DNA of 64,000 nucleotides from Saprospiraceae bacterium (GCA_016716335.1 JADJWN010000003.1:275525-339524); one strand, 5' to 3'. Counted from the first letter of the stretch, positions 19,673 to 29,380 are shown. The notes: a model not told the origin generated them from the letters alone. Program-made: numbers and translations.

Positions 19673-21745
19673 ATGCATCGTCTGATTGTCATCATTTTTA
19701 TGCTCTTGTCATGTATGGCAAGGCTGCATGCACAGCAGCCTGAGGAGATTCAATCCAATAATCTGCTGTCCAATATCATCGAAGATTTTCTGGAGACAGT
19801 GGAGGCAGAGGAGTTTGATTTCAATACATTGCTCGAGACACTCAGCTTCTTTTACGAAAATCCGCTGGATATCAATACGGTGACTGAACAGGATCTGAGA
19901 GAGCTGATCATCCTTAATGAAATACAGATTGGCAATTTCATAAACTACCGCAACAGCTTTGGTGATTTTCTGAGTATTTATGAACTGCAGGCTATTCCAT
20001 CATGGGATCTGGGCACCATACGCAATGTCCTTCCTTTTTTGAGACATGGAGGCTCAGGAATGGATTTTTACCTGAATTTCAGGGATGCTCTGCGCAACGG
20101 GAATTCACTGATGTTTCTTAAGGCCAAACGAGTGCTGGAGCAAAGGAAAGGATACAAGCCCAATGCGGCAGGTATCACACCCTATCAGGGAGATCCCAAT
20201 CACCTGTATGTTCGCTACCGGTACGAGTTCGGACAATTGTTCAGAGCAGGATTTACCATGGAGAAGGATCCCGGAGAGCCCTTCTTCAGCGGGGTTAACA
20301 GGTATGGCTTCGATTTTTATTCCTTTTTTGTCAATGCACGCAATATCAATCGTACCATAAGGGAATTGTCGATAGGAGATTACAGTATCAGCCTCGGACA
20401 GGGGCTCATTCTGCAAAACTTTTTTGGCGGCGGTAAATCTTCCTTTGTGTTGAATGTAAAAAGAGGAGGACGGATGATACGGCCTTACAATTCTGTCAAT
20501 GAGACCAATTTTTACAGAGGGGTTGCCACAGAGCTGAGATTGAGCCGATACTTCACACTGGGTCTTTTCGGATCATACCGGTACACCAATGGCAGGGTGC
20601 TCACTGATACTTTGGACAATACAGATTTTGAACGTTTTACTTCTCTGGCGACTGATGGTTTTCACCGGACAGTGAGTGAGATCAGCCGTAAAAATCAGAT
20701 TCTGCAGACCAATGGCGGAGGCAGGTTGAGTTTTCAGAAAAACAATTTCCGCATTTCGGTCAACGGGCTTTACACTACATTTGACAAACCCTTCCAGAGA
20801 GATGAAGCGCTTTACCGCAGATTTTTATTTTCGGGCAGCCGATTGGTCAATACCAGCATTGATTACAGCTACCGTTACCGTAATTTTACTTTTTACGGAG
20901 AGTCTGCAAGAAGCGACAATGGGGGCATGGCAAATCTGCACGGTCTTTTGCTCGGATTGGACAGACGATTGGATATAGCTTTGGTGTACAGAGATTACGG
21001 GGCAGATTATCAGGTGCTGAATGCCAATGCCTTTGGTGAAGGGTCCCAGCCGGTCAATGAGAAGGGAGTATATCTGGGTATGGAAATCCGCCCTTTTAAA
21101 AACGTGGTTTTCAGTACTTATTTTGACTTCTGGGAAAATCCCTGGGCATCTTTCAGAAGGGATGGACCCGGTACTGGCAGGGAGTTTTTTGCCAAAATGT
21201 CCTATGTGCTTAAACGAAAACTGGAATTTTATATTCAATACAGATATGAAGAAAAACTGCGCAACAGCAGTGACGATCGTTTTATCATCGATTTTCCACA
21301 GACCATTGTATTGCAGAGACTCAGAGCTCAGCTCAATTATAAGGTCACCAAAGAACTCGAATTAAGGGACAGGATAGAGTTTTCTTTTTTCGAACAGACG
21401 CAAAAATCAGCCGGATTTCTGATGTATCAGGATGTGATTTACAAGCCGATAGCTTCGCCGCTTTCATTCAATTTCAGATATGCGGTTTTTGATATCAACA
21501 GCTTCGATGCCAGAATTTATACTTATGAAAATGACCTGCTGTATGAGTTTTACATCCCATTTTTCCAGAATCGCGGTTCGAGATTTTATGTGAATTTCAG
21601 GTACAGATTAGCCAGAAATTACACATGGGAGTTCAGAGTAGGCAGAACCTATCTGGACAATGTGAGAAGCATCGGTTCGGGTAATGAAACCATTGAAGGC
21701 AATACCCGCACCGAACTGAAAACTCAGCTGAGAATACGCTTTTGA
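19673..21745 (+). CDS. Helix-hairpin-helix domain outer-membrane protein
   Basis: A 690-residue exported protein. The signal peptide MHRLIVIIFMLLSCMARLHAQ is followed by a ComEA-like helix-hairpin-helix segment (PLDINTVTEQDLRELIILNEIQIGNFINYR, residues about 62-95). The rest is rich in amphipathic strands typical of an outer-membrane barrel (FRAGFTMEKDPGEPF, YSISLGQGLILQNFFGGGKS, WEFRVGRTYLDNV) and ends LKTQLRIRF. This domain order recurs in Bacteroidota, but no function is established. It is followed after 1 nt by the Smr gene. Confidence 0.78.
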   Translation: MHRLIVIIFMLLSCMARLHAQQPEEIQSNNLLSNIIEDFLETVEAEEFDFNTLLETLSFFYENPLDINTVTEQDLRELIILNEIQIGNFINYRNSFGDFLSIYELQAIPSWDLGTIRNVLPFLRHGGSGMDFYLNFRDALRNGNSLMFLKAKRVLEQRKGYKPNAAGITPYQGDPNHLYVRYRYEFGQLFRAGFTMEKDPGEPFFSGVNRYGFDFYSFFVNARNINRTIRELSIGDYSISLGQGLILQNFFGGGKSSFVLNVKRGGRMIRPYNSVNETNFYRGVATELRLSRYFTLGLFGSYRYTNGRVLTDTLDNTDFERFTSLATDGFHRTVSEISRKNQILQTNGGGRLSFQKNNFRISVNGLYTTFDKPFQRDEALYRRFLFSGSRLVNTSIDYSYRYRNFTFYGESARSDNGGMANLHGLLLGLDRRLDIALVYRDYGADYQVLNANAFGEGSQPVNEKGVYLGMEIRPFKNVVFSTYFDFWENPWASFRRDGPGTGREFFAKMSYVLKRKLEFYIQYRYEEKLRNSSDDRFIIDFPQTIVLQRLRAQLNYKVTKELELRDRIEFSFFEQTQKSAGFLMYQDVIYKPIASPLSFNFRYAVFDINSFDARIYTYENDLLYEFYIPFFQNRGSRFYVNFRYRLARNYTWEFRVGRTYLDNVRSIGSGNETIEGNTRTELKTQLRIRF

Positions 21746-21746
21746 T

Positions 21747-22262
21747 ATGTTGGACCTCAAGGCATTATGGATTGGTGATATGCTGCGCATCAGATCGTCC
21801 GGCAGGGTGGGGCGCTTTGCGGGAATAAATGCGGAAGGTAAAGCAAGGATAGAATGCGATGGCAAAATTTATCTGGCAGTACCCGGCAACCTGGAGCTTT
21901 TCCGGGAGGAAGTGGATGACTATAAGAAAATTGATGAGTTGCTTGGGTTGAAATCAAAGCAGATACCTAAAAAGAAAACAGAACCTGTCCCGACAGAGAT
22001 AGATCTGCATATAGAGGTACTGGCACCGCATCTGCAGCAGGAATTGCCAGCTATGATACTCTCACATCAGCTGGGAAGGTGTAAACTGTTTGTGGAAGAA
22101 GCCATCAGCCGTAAACTGCATCGTATCAAAATAGTGCACGGTAAAGGAGAAGGTGTCCTTAAATCGGAGGTATTGCATCTCGTAAAGCAATTCAGAGAAG
22201 TCAGTCTCACCTTTGAAGCGAACGACGGAGGAGCAGTCGAAGTGTGGTTTCAATATGTGTGA
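21747..22262 (+). CDS. Smr domain protein
   Basis: A 171-residue protein. The N-terminal half looks like a small beta-barrel (LWIGDMLRIRSSGRVGRFAGI...GKARIECDGKIYLA). The C-terminal half is an Smr nuclease-like domain with IDLHIE near residue 86 and the signature IVHGKGEGVLKSEV. Smr domains nick or bind branched DNA or RNA and also occur at the end of MutS2. It starts 1 nt after the HhH gene, so the two are co-transcribed. Confidence 0.85.
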   Translation: MLDLKALWIGDMLRIRSSGRVGRFAGINAEGKARIECDGKIYLAVPGNLELFREEVDDYKKIDELLGLKSKQIPKKKTEPVPTEIDLHIEVLAPHLQQELPAMILSHQLGRCKLFVEEAISRKLHRIKIVHGKGEGVLKSEVLHLVKQFREVSLTFEANDGGAVEVWFQYV

Positions 22263-22326
22263 ATTTTACTGAAAAACGTGTTATGCACCTCCACGAAATT
22301 ATGCTTGTCTGCCTTGAGATTTGAAG

Positions 22327-22361
22327 CATAGCTTGTAACGCAAAATGCGTGGGACAAAACC
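22327..22361 (-). repeat. Degenerate partial copy of the roughly 208-bp dispersed repeat
   Basis: On the minus strand this stretch reads TTTTGTCCCACGC, then a GCGT hairpin partner, then AAGCTATG. It matches the left end of the copy at about 38595-38629 with scattered mismatches. It lies in the gap between the Smr and Fic genes (22263-22429), where nothing else is recognisable. Confidence 0.5.
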
Positions 22362-22429
22362 ATTCAATTCTAAATCCTGAATTAGGGTAATTTATGGCTT
22401 TCAGGCACTATCACTACAAAAGCCGTCTT

Positions 22430-23551
22430 TTAAACTTTTTTCTCTAAGATATCCAGAAGTTTTGGATTTAGATATAGTTTCTCTTTTCCCACTTTTTCTG
22501 ATCTCAAAAAACCGTATTTTTCCAATTCTATCAGGTAGTTTCCTGCTGTCTTCAAATTTCCGATATTTCTTTGAACCAGATATTGACGCTTGGTATAAGG
22601 TAATCGAAATAAAATCTCAATTAAATCCTTTGAATAAATTTTTGGCAGTTTCTTTTTGATTTCTGATGCAGTCTCTTCCATTGACAGGATAATTTTCCTC
22701 AGTGTATTCAATCCTTGTGCGGAAGTTTTTTCAATCATATCAAGCATAAACAAAATATAGTCTTCCCATTCAATTTTTTCGGTTACATTCTGCAGGTACC
22801 TGTAATATTCGACTTTGTTTCTAATAATATAATCACTCAGATAGATTGCCGGTGTGTCCAGTAAACCCGAAAGTTTCAGATATAATAACAATAAAATTCT
22901 TCCCGTTCTTCCGTTTCCATCCGGAAAAGGGTGAATGGCTTCGAACTGATAGTGCATTATGGCCATTTTAATTAATGGGTCTATGTCGTTGTTATTCCCA
23001 CCCTCAGAATTTACCGGCTTATTTATGAACTTCTCTAAATTGGCTAACTTTTCACGTATAACCTGCTCTCCACCTGGTGGGGTGTAAATAATCTCGCCCA
23101 ATGCGTTACTTAGGGTCGTCCCGGGAGTATTGCGTATGGACGCATTATTATGTTTAATGCACTGAACAATTTTAACGCACAGATTGGTTGTTATAAATGG
23201 TTTTCTTTTCAATTCTTCCATTCCCAACCACAATGCATCCTTATAGCTTAAAACCTCTTTTGTGGCTGAATTTATGGATTTTATGTCAGCGACAAATGAT
23301 TTGTAAAGGTCATCATTGGTTGTGATAATATTTTCTATTTCTGAGCTCGCTTTAGCCTCCTGTAAATAAATTGTGTCTAAGAATAATGTTGGGTTAGGTA
23401 AATTGCTTAAAGTACCATTCAGTTGTGCCAATGCTCTTGCTGCCGAAATGGTTTTCCTGAGTACGCGTTTTGTTTCTATGTCTGCCTTAGGTGGCAACAA
23501 TGGCAGTTCATTGTATGGAATATTTCGGTCGAATTTTGGCATTTTTGTCAA
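22430..23551 (-). CDS. Fic family protein (probable AMP transferase)
   Basis: Fic proteins usually transfer AMP from ATP to target proteins. The 373-residue product has the catalytic motif HPFPDGNGRTGR at residues 207-218 with the His, Asn and both Arg present. The autoinhibitory pattern [ST]xxxE[GN] is seen as SSEIEN at 69-74, placing it in the class with an N-terminal inhibitory helix. The C-terminal part (LPYTKRQYLVQRNIGNLKTAGNYLIELEKYG) looks like a winged helix. It is AT-rich compared with its neighbours, and a degenerate dispersed repeat lies just downstream, so acquisition is possible. Confidence 0.92.
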   Translation of the reverse strand: MTKMPKFDRNIPYNELPLLPPKADIETKRVLRKTISAARALAQLNGTLSNLPNPTLFLDTIYLQEAKASSEIENIITTNDDLYKSFVADIKSINSATKEVLSYKDALWLGMEELKRKPFITTNLCVKIVQCIKHNNASIRNTPGTTLSNALGEIIYTPPGGEQVIREKLANLEKFINKPVNSEGGNNNDIDPLIKMAIMHYQFEAIHPFPDGNGRTGRILLLLYLKLSGLLDTPAIYLSDYIIRNKVEYYRYLQNVTEKIEWEDYILFMLDMIEKTSAQGLNTLRKIILSMEETASEIKKKLPKIYSKDLIEILFRLPYTKRQYLVQRNIGNLKTAGNYLIELEKYGFLRSEKVGKEKLYLNPKLLDILEKKV

Positions 23552-23682
23552 ATGTAAATTTTACACTCGTTGTTAATAAGAGGGTAAAAATACATAAAAT
23601 TTACTCTTGTATTGAAATTAGCAGTAAGGAATACTTACGTAAGAATTGCTGAAGCAGATAATATTTTTAGATACTTCCGAAA

Positions 23683-24882
23683 TTATCCTTTTTCAATCGC
23701 TGTAATACCGGGCAGCTCCCTGCCTTCCAGGAGTTCGAGCATGGCACCTCCGCCCGTGGATACAAAGCTTACCTTGTCTTCCAGCCCGGATTGATTGATG
23801 GCTGATACAGAGTCACCGCCACCTATCAGGGAGAACGCCCCTTTTTCAGTAGCATCAGCGACTGCCTGTGCCACAGCAAAGGTACCCCTGGAAAACCGCT
23901 CCATCTCAAAGACACCCATAGGTCCGTTCCAGAGGATGGTCTTAGACTGCAGAATCACATTTCGATAGGTTTTGGCAGCTTCCGGACCGATATCGAGCCC
24001 CAGCCATTCTTCGGGTATATGGCTGCTTTTGGCAACAGATACCTCTGCATCTGCACTGAATCTGTCAGCTATGACTGAATCTTCCGGCAGGTAGATATGG
24101 GTGCCTTTATTCCTGGCTTTATCCAGTATTTTTAAAGCCAGCTCTGCATAATCGGGTTCGAACAGGGATTTACCGATTTTGCCCCCTTTGGCAGCAATAA
24201 AGGTATAAGCCATTCCACCACCAATGAGGATGTAGTCAGTACGGTCTATCAGATTTTCCAGCAGCTTGATTTTGTCAGAGACCTTGGCGCCACCTACGAT
24301 AGCAGTGACCGGATGCACCGCTTCTTTCAGTATTTTATTGCCATTGGATACTTCAGCGGCCATGAGATAGCCGAATCCTTTATGGTCGGCATCAAAAAAT
24401 TCAGCAATAGTGGCGGTAGATGCATGTGCCCTGTGCGCCGTACCAAAGGCATCATTGATGTAAATCTGGCCATGCCTGCTGAGCTTTTGTGCAAAATCCC
24501 GGTCGCCTTTTTCTTCTTCCGGATAAAAACGCAGATTTTCCAGCAGTAGTACTTCCCCATCTTTCAATGATGCGGATGCGCTGAATGCACTGTCTGAAAT
24601 GCAGTCATCCTCAAACTTTACTGCATAGGGTTGGAGCAAATCACCAAGGTGCCTTTCAATGTGTTTGAGTGAATACTTGTGTTCAGGGCCTCCTTTGGGT
24701 CTTCCCAGATGACTCATCAATACCACACTGCCTCCATCATTCAGTATTTTCATGATGGTCGGTACCGCAGATCTGATCCGGGTATCATCCGTAATCTTGA
24801 AATCTGCATCTAAGGGTACATTAAAATCCACCCTCATGACTACTCTTTTTCCATGGAAGTTAGTTTGGTCAAAGGCAAGCAT
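23683..24882 (-). CDS. pgk: Phosphoglycerate kinase
   Basis: Glycolytic enzyme making ATP and 3-phosphoglycerate from 1,3-bisphosphoglycerate. The 399 residues match the family length. Substrate site VVMRVDFNVPLD is at residues 14-25, with SHLGRPKGG and ENLRFYPEEEKGD. The hinge and nucleotide region has VGGAKVSDKI, LWNGPMGVFE and the C-terminal GGGDSV...STGGGAMLELLEG. It lies 71 nt downstream of gapA on the same strand, so the two glycolytic genes are likely co-expressed. Confidence 0.97.
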   Translation of the reverse strand: MLAFDQTNFHGKRVVMRVDFNVPLDADFKITDDTRIRSAVPTIMKILNDGGSVVLMSHLGRPKGGPEHKYSLKHIERHLGDLLQPYAVKFEDDCISDSAFSASASLKDGEVLLLENLRFYPEEEKGDRDFAQKLSRHGQIYINDAFGTAHRAHASTATIAEFFDADHKGFGYLMAAEVSNGNKILKEAVHPVTAIVGGAKVSDKIKLLENLIDRTDYILIGGGMAYTFIAAKGGKIGKSLFEPDYAELALKILDKARNKGTHIYLPEDSVIADRFSADAEVSVAKSSHIPEEWLGLDIGPEAAKTYRNVILQSKTILWNGPMGVFEMERFSRGTFAVAQAVADATEKGAFSLIGGGDSVSAINQSGLEDKVSFVSTGGGAMLELLEGRELPGITAIEKG

Positions 24883-24953
24883 GGTTATAATAATTTTGGA
24901 TTTGAAAAAAGAAGGGCAACGGCTGTGTTTGCCTGTGCCCCTTATGACTTTAA

Positions 24954-25967
24954 TTATTTACTGATCAGGCCTGCAAAGTGCTGCAGTGTCCTTACCAATT
25001 GTGAGACATAACTCATCTCATTGTCGTACCAGCTTACGGTCTTGACCATCTGGGTGGAGCCGTTTTTGATTACTTTGGTCTGTGTGGCATCAAACAGGCT
25101 GCCGTAGGTCGTACCGATGATATCACTGCTTACGATCTCATCTTCCGTATATCCGAAACTTTCGTTGGCCGCAGCTTTCATGGCTGCATTGACTTCTTCT
25201 ATAGTAACCTCTTTGTTCAGGATAGTAAACAATTCGGTGAGAGACCCGGTCAGTGTGGGGACTCTCTGTGCACCACCATCCAGTTTGCCTTTAAGGTTGG
25301 GCAAAACCAAGCCTATAGCTTTGGCTGCACCGGTGCTGTTGGGTACTATGTTTTGAGCTGCTGCACGGGCTCTTCTCAGGTCACCTTTGGCATGCGGAGA
25401 ATCCTGGGTATTCTGATCGTTGGTGTAAGCATGTATGGTAGTCATCAATCCTGTGACGATCCCAAATTCACGGTCCAGTACCTGTGCCATGGGAGCCAGG
25501 CAGTTGGTGGTGCAGCTTGCACAGCTAATCACTGTCTCACTGCCGTCAAGGATATCGTGATTTACATTGTACACCACCGTTTTCAGATCACCGGTAGCAG
25601 GTGCAGATATCACCACTTTTTTGGCACCCGCTGCAATGTGGGCCTCTGCATTGGCTTTATCTGTAAAAAAACCGGTGCATTCCAGCACTACATCTACGTC
25701 ATGAGCACCCCAGGGTATCTGAGAGGGATCTTTCTGTGCATAGACCATGATATCTTCGCCATTCACAAAGATGCGGTCTTCGCCGGCCGTGACATCCTCA
25801 TTAAATCTGCCCTGAGCCGTATCATATTTTAGCAGGTGCGCCAGTACTTTGGGATTGGTGAGGTCATTGACAGCTACTACGTCAATTCCTTCCATATTGT
25901 AGATCTGCCGGTACACCAGCCTTCCTATTCTTCCGAATCCATTGATTGCAATACGTTTTTTAGCCAT
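24954..25967 (-). CDS. gapA: Type I glyceraldehyde-3-phosphate dehydrogenase
   Basis: Oxidises and phosphorylates glyceraldehyde-3-phosphate with NAD. The product has 337 residues. The N-terminal Rossmann fold reads IAINGFGRIGRLVYRQ. The active site is SCASCTTNCLAP with the catalytic Cys, and conserved HAYTNDQNTQDSPH and the terminal SWYDNEMSYVSQLVRT are present. A promoter motif is seen upstream at 26039-26067. It is followed by pgk. Confidence 0.97.
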   Translation of the reverse strand: MAKKRIAINGFGRIGRLVYRQIYNMEGIDVVAVNDLTNPKVLAHLLKYDTAQGRFNEDVTAGEDRIFVNGEDIMVYAQKDPSQIPWGAHDVDVVLECTGFFTDKANAEAHIAAGAKKVVISAPATGDLKTVVYNVNHDILDGSETVISCASCTTNCLAPMAQVLDREFGIVTGLMTTIHAYTNDQNTQDSPHAKGDLRRARAAAQNIVPNSTGAAKAIGLVLPNLKGKLDGGAQRVPTLTGSLTELFTILNKEVTIEEVNAAMKAAANESFGYTEDEIVSSDIIGTTYGSLFDATQTKVIKNGSTQMVKTVSWYDNEMSYVSQLVRTLQHFAGLISK

Positions 25968-26038
25968 GATGATTGTATTTTAGTATAAATTGAAAAAGAT
26001 AATTTGTCATAACCTGCCAGGCAGGCTCAAGAGCGCCA

Positions 26039-26067
26039 CAAAAATAAGTAAAAAAGATGATTGACAA
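26039..26067 (-). promoter_or_regulatory. Putative promoter of gapA-pgk
   Basis: On the minus strand TTG (26065-26067), an 18-nt spacer and TATTTTTG (26039-26046, shown as CAAAAATA on the plus strand). It predicts a 5' UTR of about 65 nt before gapA. It abuts the left boundary of the tandem cassette array. Confidence 0.5.
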
Positions 26068-26217
26068 ATGTTTGTTCGGCAGCATTTAATGTTAAAGTAT
26101 AAAGAAATCTGGAGACATGTTGTGGATTGACTGATATTATGGATTGAATCTGTGTGAATTCAGGACATTTTATCCAAAAAATTAATGGGAAAATTATAGA
26201 ATTAAAATCATTTATAC

Positions 26218-26225
26218 TATGTTTG
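26218..26225 (+). promoter_or_regulatory. Putative -7 element, cassette 1
   Basis: Perfect TATGTTTG (TAnnTTTG). The corresponding site in units 2 and 3 is TATATTTG, which keeps the consensus. No clear TTG lies at the right spacing. The start of transcription would fall upstream of the microsatellite and place it in the 5' UTR. Confidence 0.4.
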
Positions 26226-26278
26226 TGTATCACATAAAGTAAGGTATGCAGCTCTATGAATCAAATAAAGGCATAATT

Positions 26279-26305
26279 TACAGTACAGTACAGTACAGTA
26301 CAGTA
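26279..26305 (+). repeat. Pentanucleotide microsatellite (TACAG)5, cassette 1
   Basis: Five TACAG units plus TA, located 89 nt before the ATG at 26394. The equivalent tracts in units 2 and 3 hold 12 and 7 pentamers. The 25968-26393 gap otherwise holds the gapA promoter and the conserved cassette leader. Confidence 0.95.
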
Positions 26306-26393
26306 TAGAAAGCTATCTGATGATCCTCCCTGATTTACAGAATAATGGTGTTTGGATAAGAAATATTATTTTGTAAATCGAAAAAATTATATC

Positions 26394-27104
26394 ATGAAAA
26401 ATCTTTTTATTTTTGTATTTTTAAATGTTATTCTGACTAATGTCAATCTCAAAGCTCAATGCGGCTTTAAAAATATTGAGATTGATTCCTGTTGTATTAC
26501 AGTAGAAGTATTGGAAAATGAATATCCCAGGTGGTCGGTAAAGATTGACACACTGACTACCATCTGGAGCATGGATCTGGACAGCAACAGGTTTACCTAT
26601 TGTTTTGACACTAAGGATAGTTTTGAATTGGAGTTGATATATTATAATGAATTCGGATTTCCGGGATGCGGAGCTTCACAATGGGTGAATATTGAAGAGA
26701 TTTGTGTCATTGATACTCCGTGCATTCAGTATCTGTGTTGGGAGATGTTGGGAGGATGTTGTGAACTGGATACAATTAAAGCATTTGAAATAGAAGTGAA
26801 TGGTGTGCCAATAACAATTCCGATAGGACCTCAGTATGTGGCAGGTGCCTATAATTGGCTTGCGAGTACAATGGTGTCTATTTTAGAGAGTTATAGTTAT
26901 GTAGGATTATTAGAATCTGAAACTGAGTATATTGATTGTAAGAAAGGAGGTATAACTCCTATTCCAGGATTTTATTTTTTAAATTCATCGGTTAGAATCA
27001 ATGCAATCAGTGGTGTAGTAAATTGTGCCGGTCCTGGAGATCCACCGGAGTGGAAAGATACCCAAGTTAATTTTCTGCAGTTTCCTGAAGGATGTTTTGA
27101 ATAG
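26394..27104 (+). CDS. Small Cys-rich secreted protein, cassette 1
   Basis: A 236-residue protein I do not recognise. The ATG at 26394 gives a signal peptide MKNLFIFVFLNVILTNVNLKAQ, while an in-frame upstream codon adds only a charged extension. The mature part has about 14 Cys, including two CC pairs (DSCC, GGCC), which suggests disulfides outside the cytoplasm. It has no sorting domain. It is nearly identical to its paralogues at 29531 and 32648 except for a variable patch (residues about 181-205) around LLESETEYIDCKKGG. The partner L-domain gene follows after 65 nt with a hairpin between. Confidence 0.8.
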   Translation: MKNLFIFVFLNVILTNVNLKAQCGFKNIEIDSCCITVEVLENEYPRWSVKIDTLTTIWSMDLDSNRFTYCFDTKDSFELELIYYNEFGFPGCGASQWVNIEEICVIDTPCIQYLCWEMLGGCCELDTIKAFEIEVNGVPITIPIGPQYVAGAYNWLASTMVSILESYSYVGLLESETEYIDCKKGGITPIPGFYFLNSSVRINAISGVVNCAGPGDPPEWKDTQVNFLQFPEGCFE

Positions 27105-27116
27105 CTTTTTCTTAAC

Positions 27117-27153
27117 AATTGGTGAATACATTTAATACATGTATTCACCAATT
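27117..27153 (+). promoter_or_regulatory. Intercistronic perfect hairpin, cassette 1
   Basis: 15-nt arms AATTGGTGAATACAT (27117-27131) and its exact reverse complement (27139-27153) with a 7-nt loop, lying between the two cassette genes. No U-tract follows, so it is more likely an attenuator or RNA-processing element than a simple terminator. Confidence 0.75.
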
Positions 27154-27169
27154 ACAAAACACAATTAAT

Positions 27170-28972
27170 ATGAAATCTTATTTTACCATTCTGCAGATTA
27201 TATCAAGTTTATTTTTGATTAATTTTGCTTCATTATATGGACAGGGCTGCCCGCTCCAATCTGTTACTCTAAGTTCACAGGTGGCAGTGGAGAACTTTGT
27301 AGTGCAGTTTCCTGATTGCCGTGAGATCGTATTTCCGTTTACCATTACAGGGGATGTGACAGACTTGCGGCCCTTGCTGCAGCTCCGCAGGGTCAACAGC
27401 AATCTCAATTTGCGGGATTTGCCGAATTTAGAATCTCTTAATGGGTTGGATTCCGTAAGCTTTATTACATCTTTGAATATCCGTAATACAGGCAAACTCA
27501 GGAATCTTCGGGGGTTGGAACAGGTCAGGAATACTTTTATTTTAGAAATTGTGGGCAATCAAGTACTTGAGACAACAGAAGGATTAAATCTGGACAGATT
27601 GCCTAATAATGTGACAGTACAAAATAATGCAAGTCTGATTTTGCTTACAGGGGTAAATTCGGGAGATAGCATATCATCACTGTCAATTATAAATAATCCA
27701 TTATTAAAACATGTGACTATATGGGATTCGCTCAAGGTGGTTAGAAACAATTTGGTTATAGATGGGAATTTTGCTTTAAGGGAAATGAATGGTTTGAATA
27801 GGCTAGAGCATGTCGCTGGTGCGTTCAGAATTGAGAAAATTGATTCAATAGAATACTTGCCTGATTTTGATAATCTTGAATATGTCGGAAAAGAATTGCT
27901 TATATTAGGTAGGACTAACAGTACCTCTTATAATATAGCAATCACCAAAAATATTCCTAAATTCAAAAAATTAAAAACCATAGGAGCTGCTATGAATTTC
28001 AGATTTTTGGGAAAACTTGATTCTTTACAGGATGGGATACTTAATGAATTAGAAAGTACAAATGAGATTAGGATAACTTCTGTTAGCAGTATTATTTTTT
28101 CAGGATTTCATAAGCTTAAAAATTGTGGCACTCTGGAAATTTCAGCTTGTGATTTCAGCGAAATTTCAGGTTTTGATCAAATAGAAGAATTACAATCTTT
28201 AAACATTGATAGAATTTATGAATTAAAAAAATTTGGGGCATTTAAAAATCTGAGAAGAGTCAATGGTAAGGTAAATCTCTATGCCAGTAATGTATATCTG
28301 GAAAGTTTTGAAGGATTGGCAAATCTTGAATACGTAGGCGGCGACCTGCAATGTATATCCAATCGCAGACTTCGGAACATCGGAACTAAAAACCTAAAAT
28401 ATGTTGGTGGGCAACTTCATATTTCTGATGCAGACCAGATGAAAAGCCTGGACGATCTGTCCAATCTTGAATACATAGGAAAAGAAGTGTATATAAGTCT
28501 AAATGATTCACTTGCTGATGTCAGGGGTTTGGAAAGGGTTGATTATAAAAATGTTACAAAATTGACTTTCAGGTACAATAACTTTACAAAATCATGTGTA
28601 AACAATTTTTTTTGTGACTTCCTTGAAAACAAGCCCGAAGAGATGTCAGATATCAGAAGCAATGGTGCAGGCTGCAGCAGCCGTGAGGAAGTGCTGGAGC
28701 AATGCCGGCTTGTCAGTACCACGGATATAGGAGAGGAGAGCGTACTGACCCTTAGTCCCAATCCGGCAGTTTCAGAAATATATCTGCGAAATACCGGCCC
28801 GCAGCAGATACAGGCCATAGTACTGTATGATCTGTCAGGGAGGCAGGTTCTTTATCAGAAGGCAGAAGGAGACAGAATTGATGTGAGCAGGTTGGGCAGT
28901 GGAGTATATCAGGCTGTTATTCACCTGGCAGATGGACAGAGACAAACAAAACGATTGGTTAAAATGCAATGA
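27170..28972 (+). CDS. Receptor-L-domain-like repeat protein with T9SS sorting domain, cassette 1
   Basis: A 600-residue surface protein. The signal peptide MKSYFTILQIISSLFLINFASLYG is chosen over an upstream in-frame ATG. Irregular beta-helix repeats of about 20-25 residues follow (NLNLRDLPNLESLNGLDSV, SLNIRNTGKLRNLRGLEQV, NLEYVGGDLQCISN), like the receptor L-domain/LRR class. The end is a type A T9SS sorting domain (LTLSPNPAVSEIYL ... VYQAVIHLADGQRQTKRLVKMQ, about the last 80 residues). Residues 1-205 and 385-600 are near-identical to unit 2, while about 205-385 diverge. Export by the GldKLMN system of this window is inferred. The ligand is unknown. Confidence 0.85.
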   Translation: MKSYFTILQIISSLFLINFASLYGQGCPLQSVTLSSQVAVENFVVQFPDCREIVFPFTITGDVTDLRPLLQLRRVNSNLNLRDLPNLESLNGLDSVSFITSLNIRNTGKLRNLRGLEQVRNTFILEIVGNQVLETTEGLNLDRLPNNVTVQNNASLILLTGVNSGDSISSLSIINNPLLKHVTIWDSLKVVRNNLVIDGNFALREMNGLNRLEHVAGAFRIEKIDSIEYLPDFDNLEYVGKELLILGRTNSTSYNIAITKNIPKFKKLKTIGAAMNFRFLGKLDSLQDGILNELESTNEIRITSVSSIIFSGFHKLKNCGTLEISACDFSEISGFDQIEELQSLNIDRIYELKKFGAFKNLRRVNGKVNLYASNVYLESFEGLANLEYVGGDLQCISNRRLRNIGTKNLKYVGGQLHISDADQMKSLDDLSNLEYIGKEVYISLNDSLADVRGLERVDYKNVTKLTFRYNNFTKSCVNNFFCDFLENKPEEMSDIRSNGAGCSSREEVLEQCRLVSTTDIGEESVLTLSPNPAVSEIYLRNTGPQQIQAIVLYDLSGRQVLYQKAEGDRIDVSRLGSGVYQAVIHLADGQRQTKRLVKMQ

Positions 28973-29319
28973 GGTTCATGATACAGCGTGCCTGTTGATA
29001 GAAATGGCTTATAGAAAAAGTATGATGGTAGGTACTTAATTTATTACTAATGTGGAAAAAATAAAATATTCCAGTCTTACTTACCGGATAACTTTTGGCG
29101 ACCTGCGTTCAAAGCAGACCGTGAAGTGAATACTTAGCATGCAGAAAAGTGTTTATTTATGGCTGCATAGTCAAGGTTCGGCAGCATTTAATGTTAAAGT
29201 ATGAGGAAATCTGGAGACATGTTGTGGATTGACTGATATTATGGATTGAATCTGTGTGAATTCAGGACATTTTATCCAAAAATTAATGGGGAAAATTATA
29301 GAATTAAAATCATTTATAC

Positions 29320-29327
29320 TATATTTG
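29320..29327 (+). promoter_or_regulatory. Putative -7 element, cassette 2
   Basis: TATATTTG, a perfect TAnnTTTG match at the position equivalent to 26218 in unit 1. Confidence 0.4.
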
Positions 29328-29380
29328 TCTATCGCATAAAGTAAAGTATGCAGCTCTATGAATCAGATAAAGGGATAATT

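Larger units (their letters stand above)
26071..29176 (+). repeat. Tandem cassette unit 1 (about 3.1 kb)
   Basis: First of three head-to-tail units. Each starts at GTTCGGCAGCATTTAATG and contains a leader with promoter and microsatellite, a small secreted protein gene, a hairpin and an L-domain protein gene. Units 1 and 2 also share a spacer of about 200 bp after the second gene. The leader, small gene and gene ends are near-identical between units, while the middle of the large gene diverges. Confidence 0.92.
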
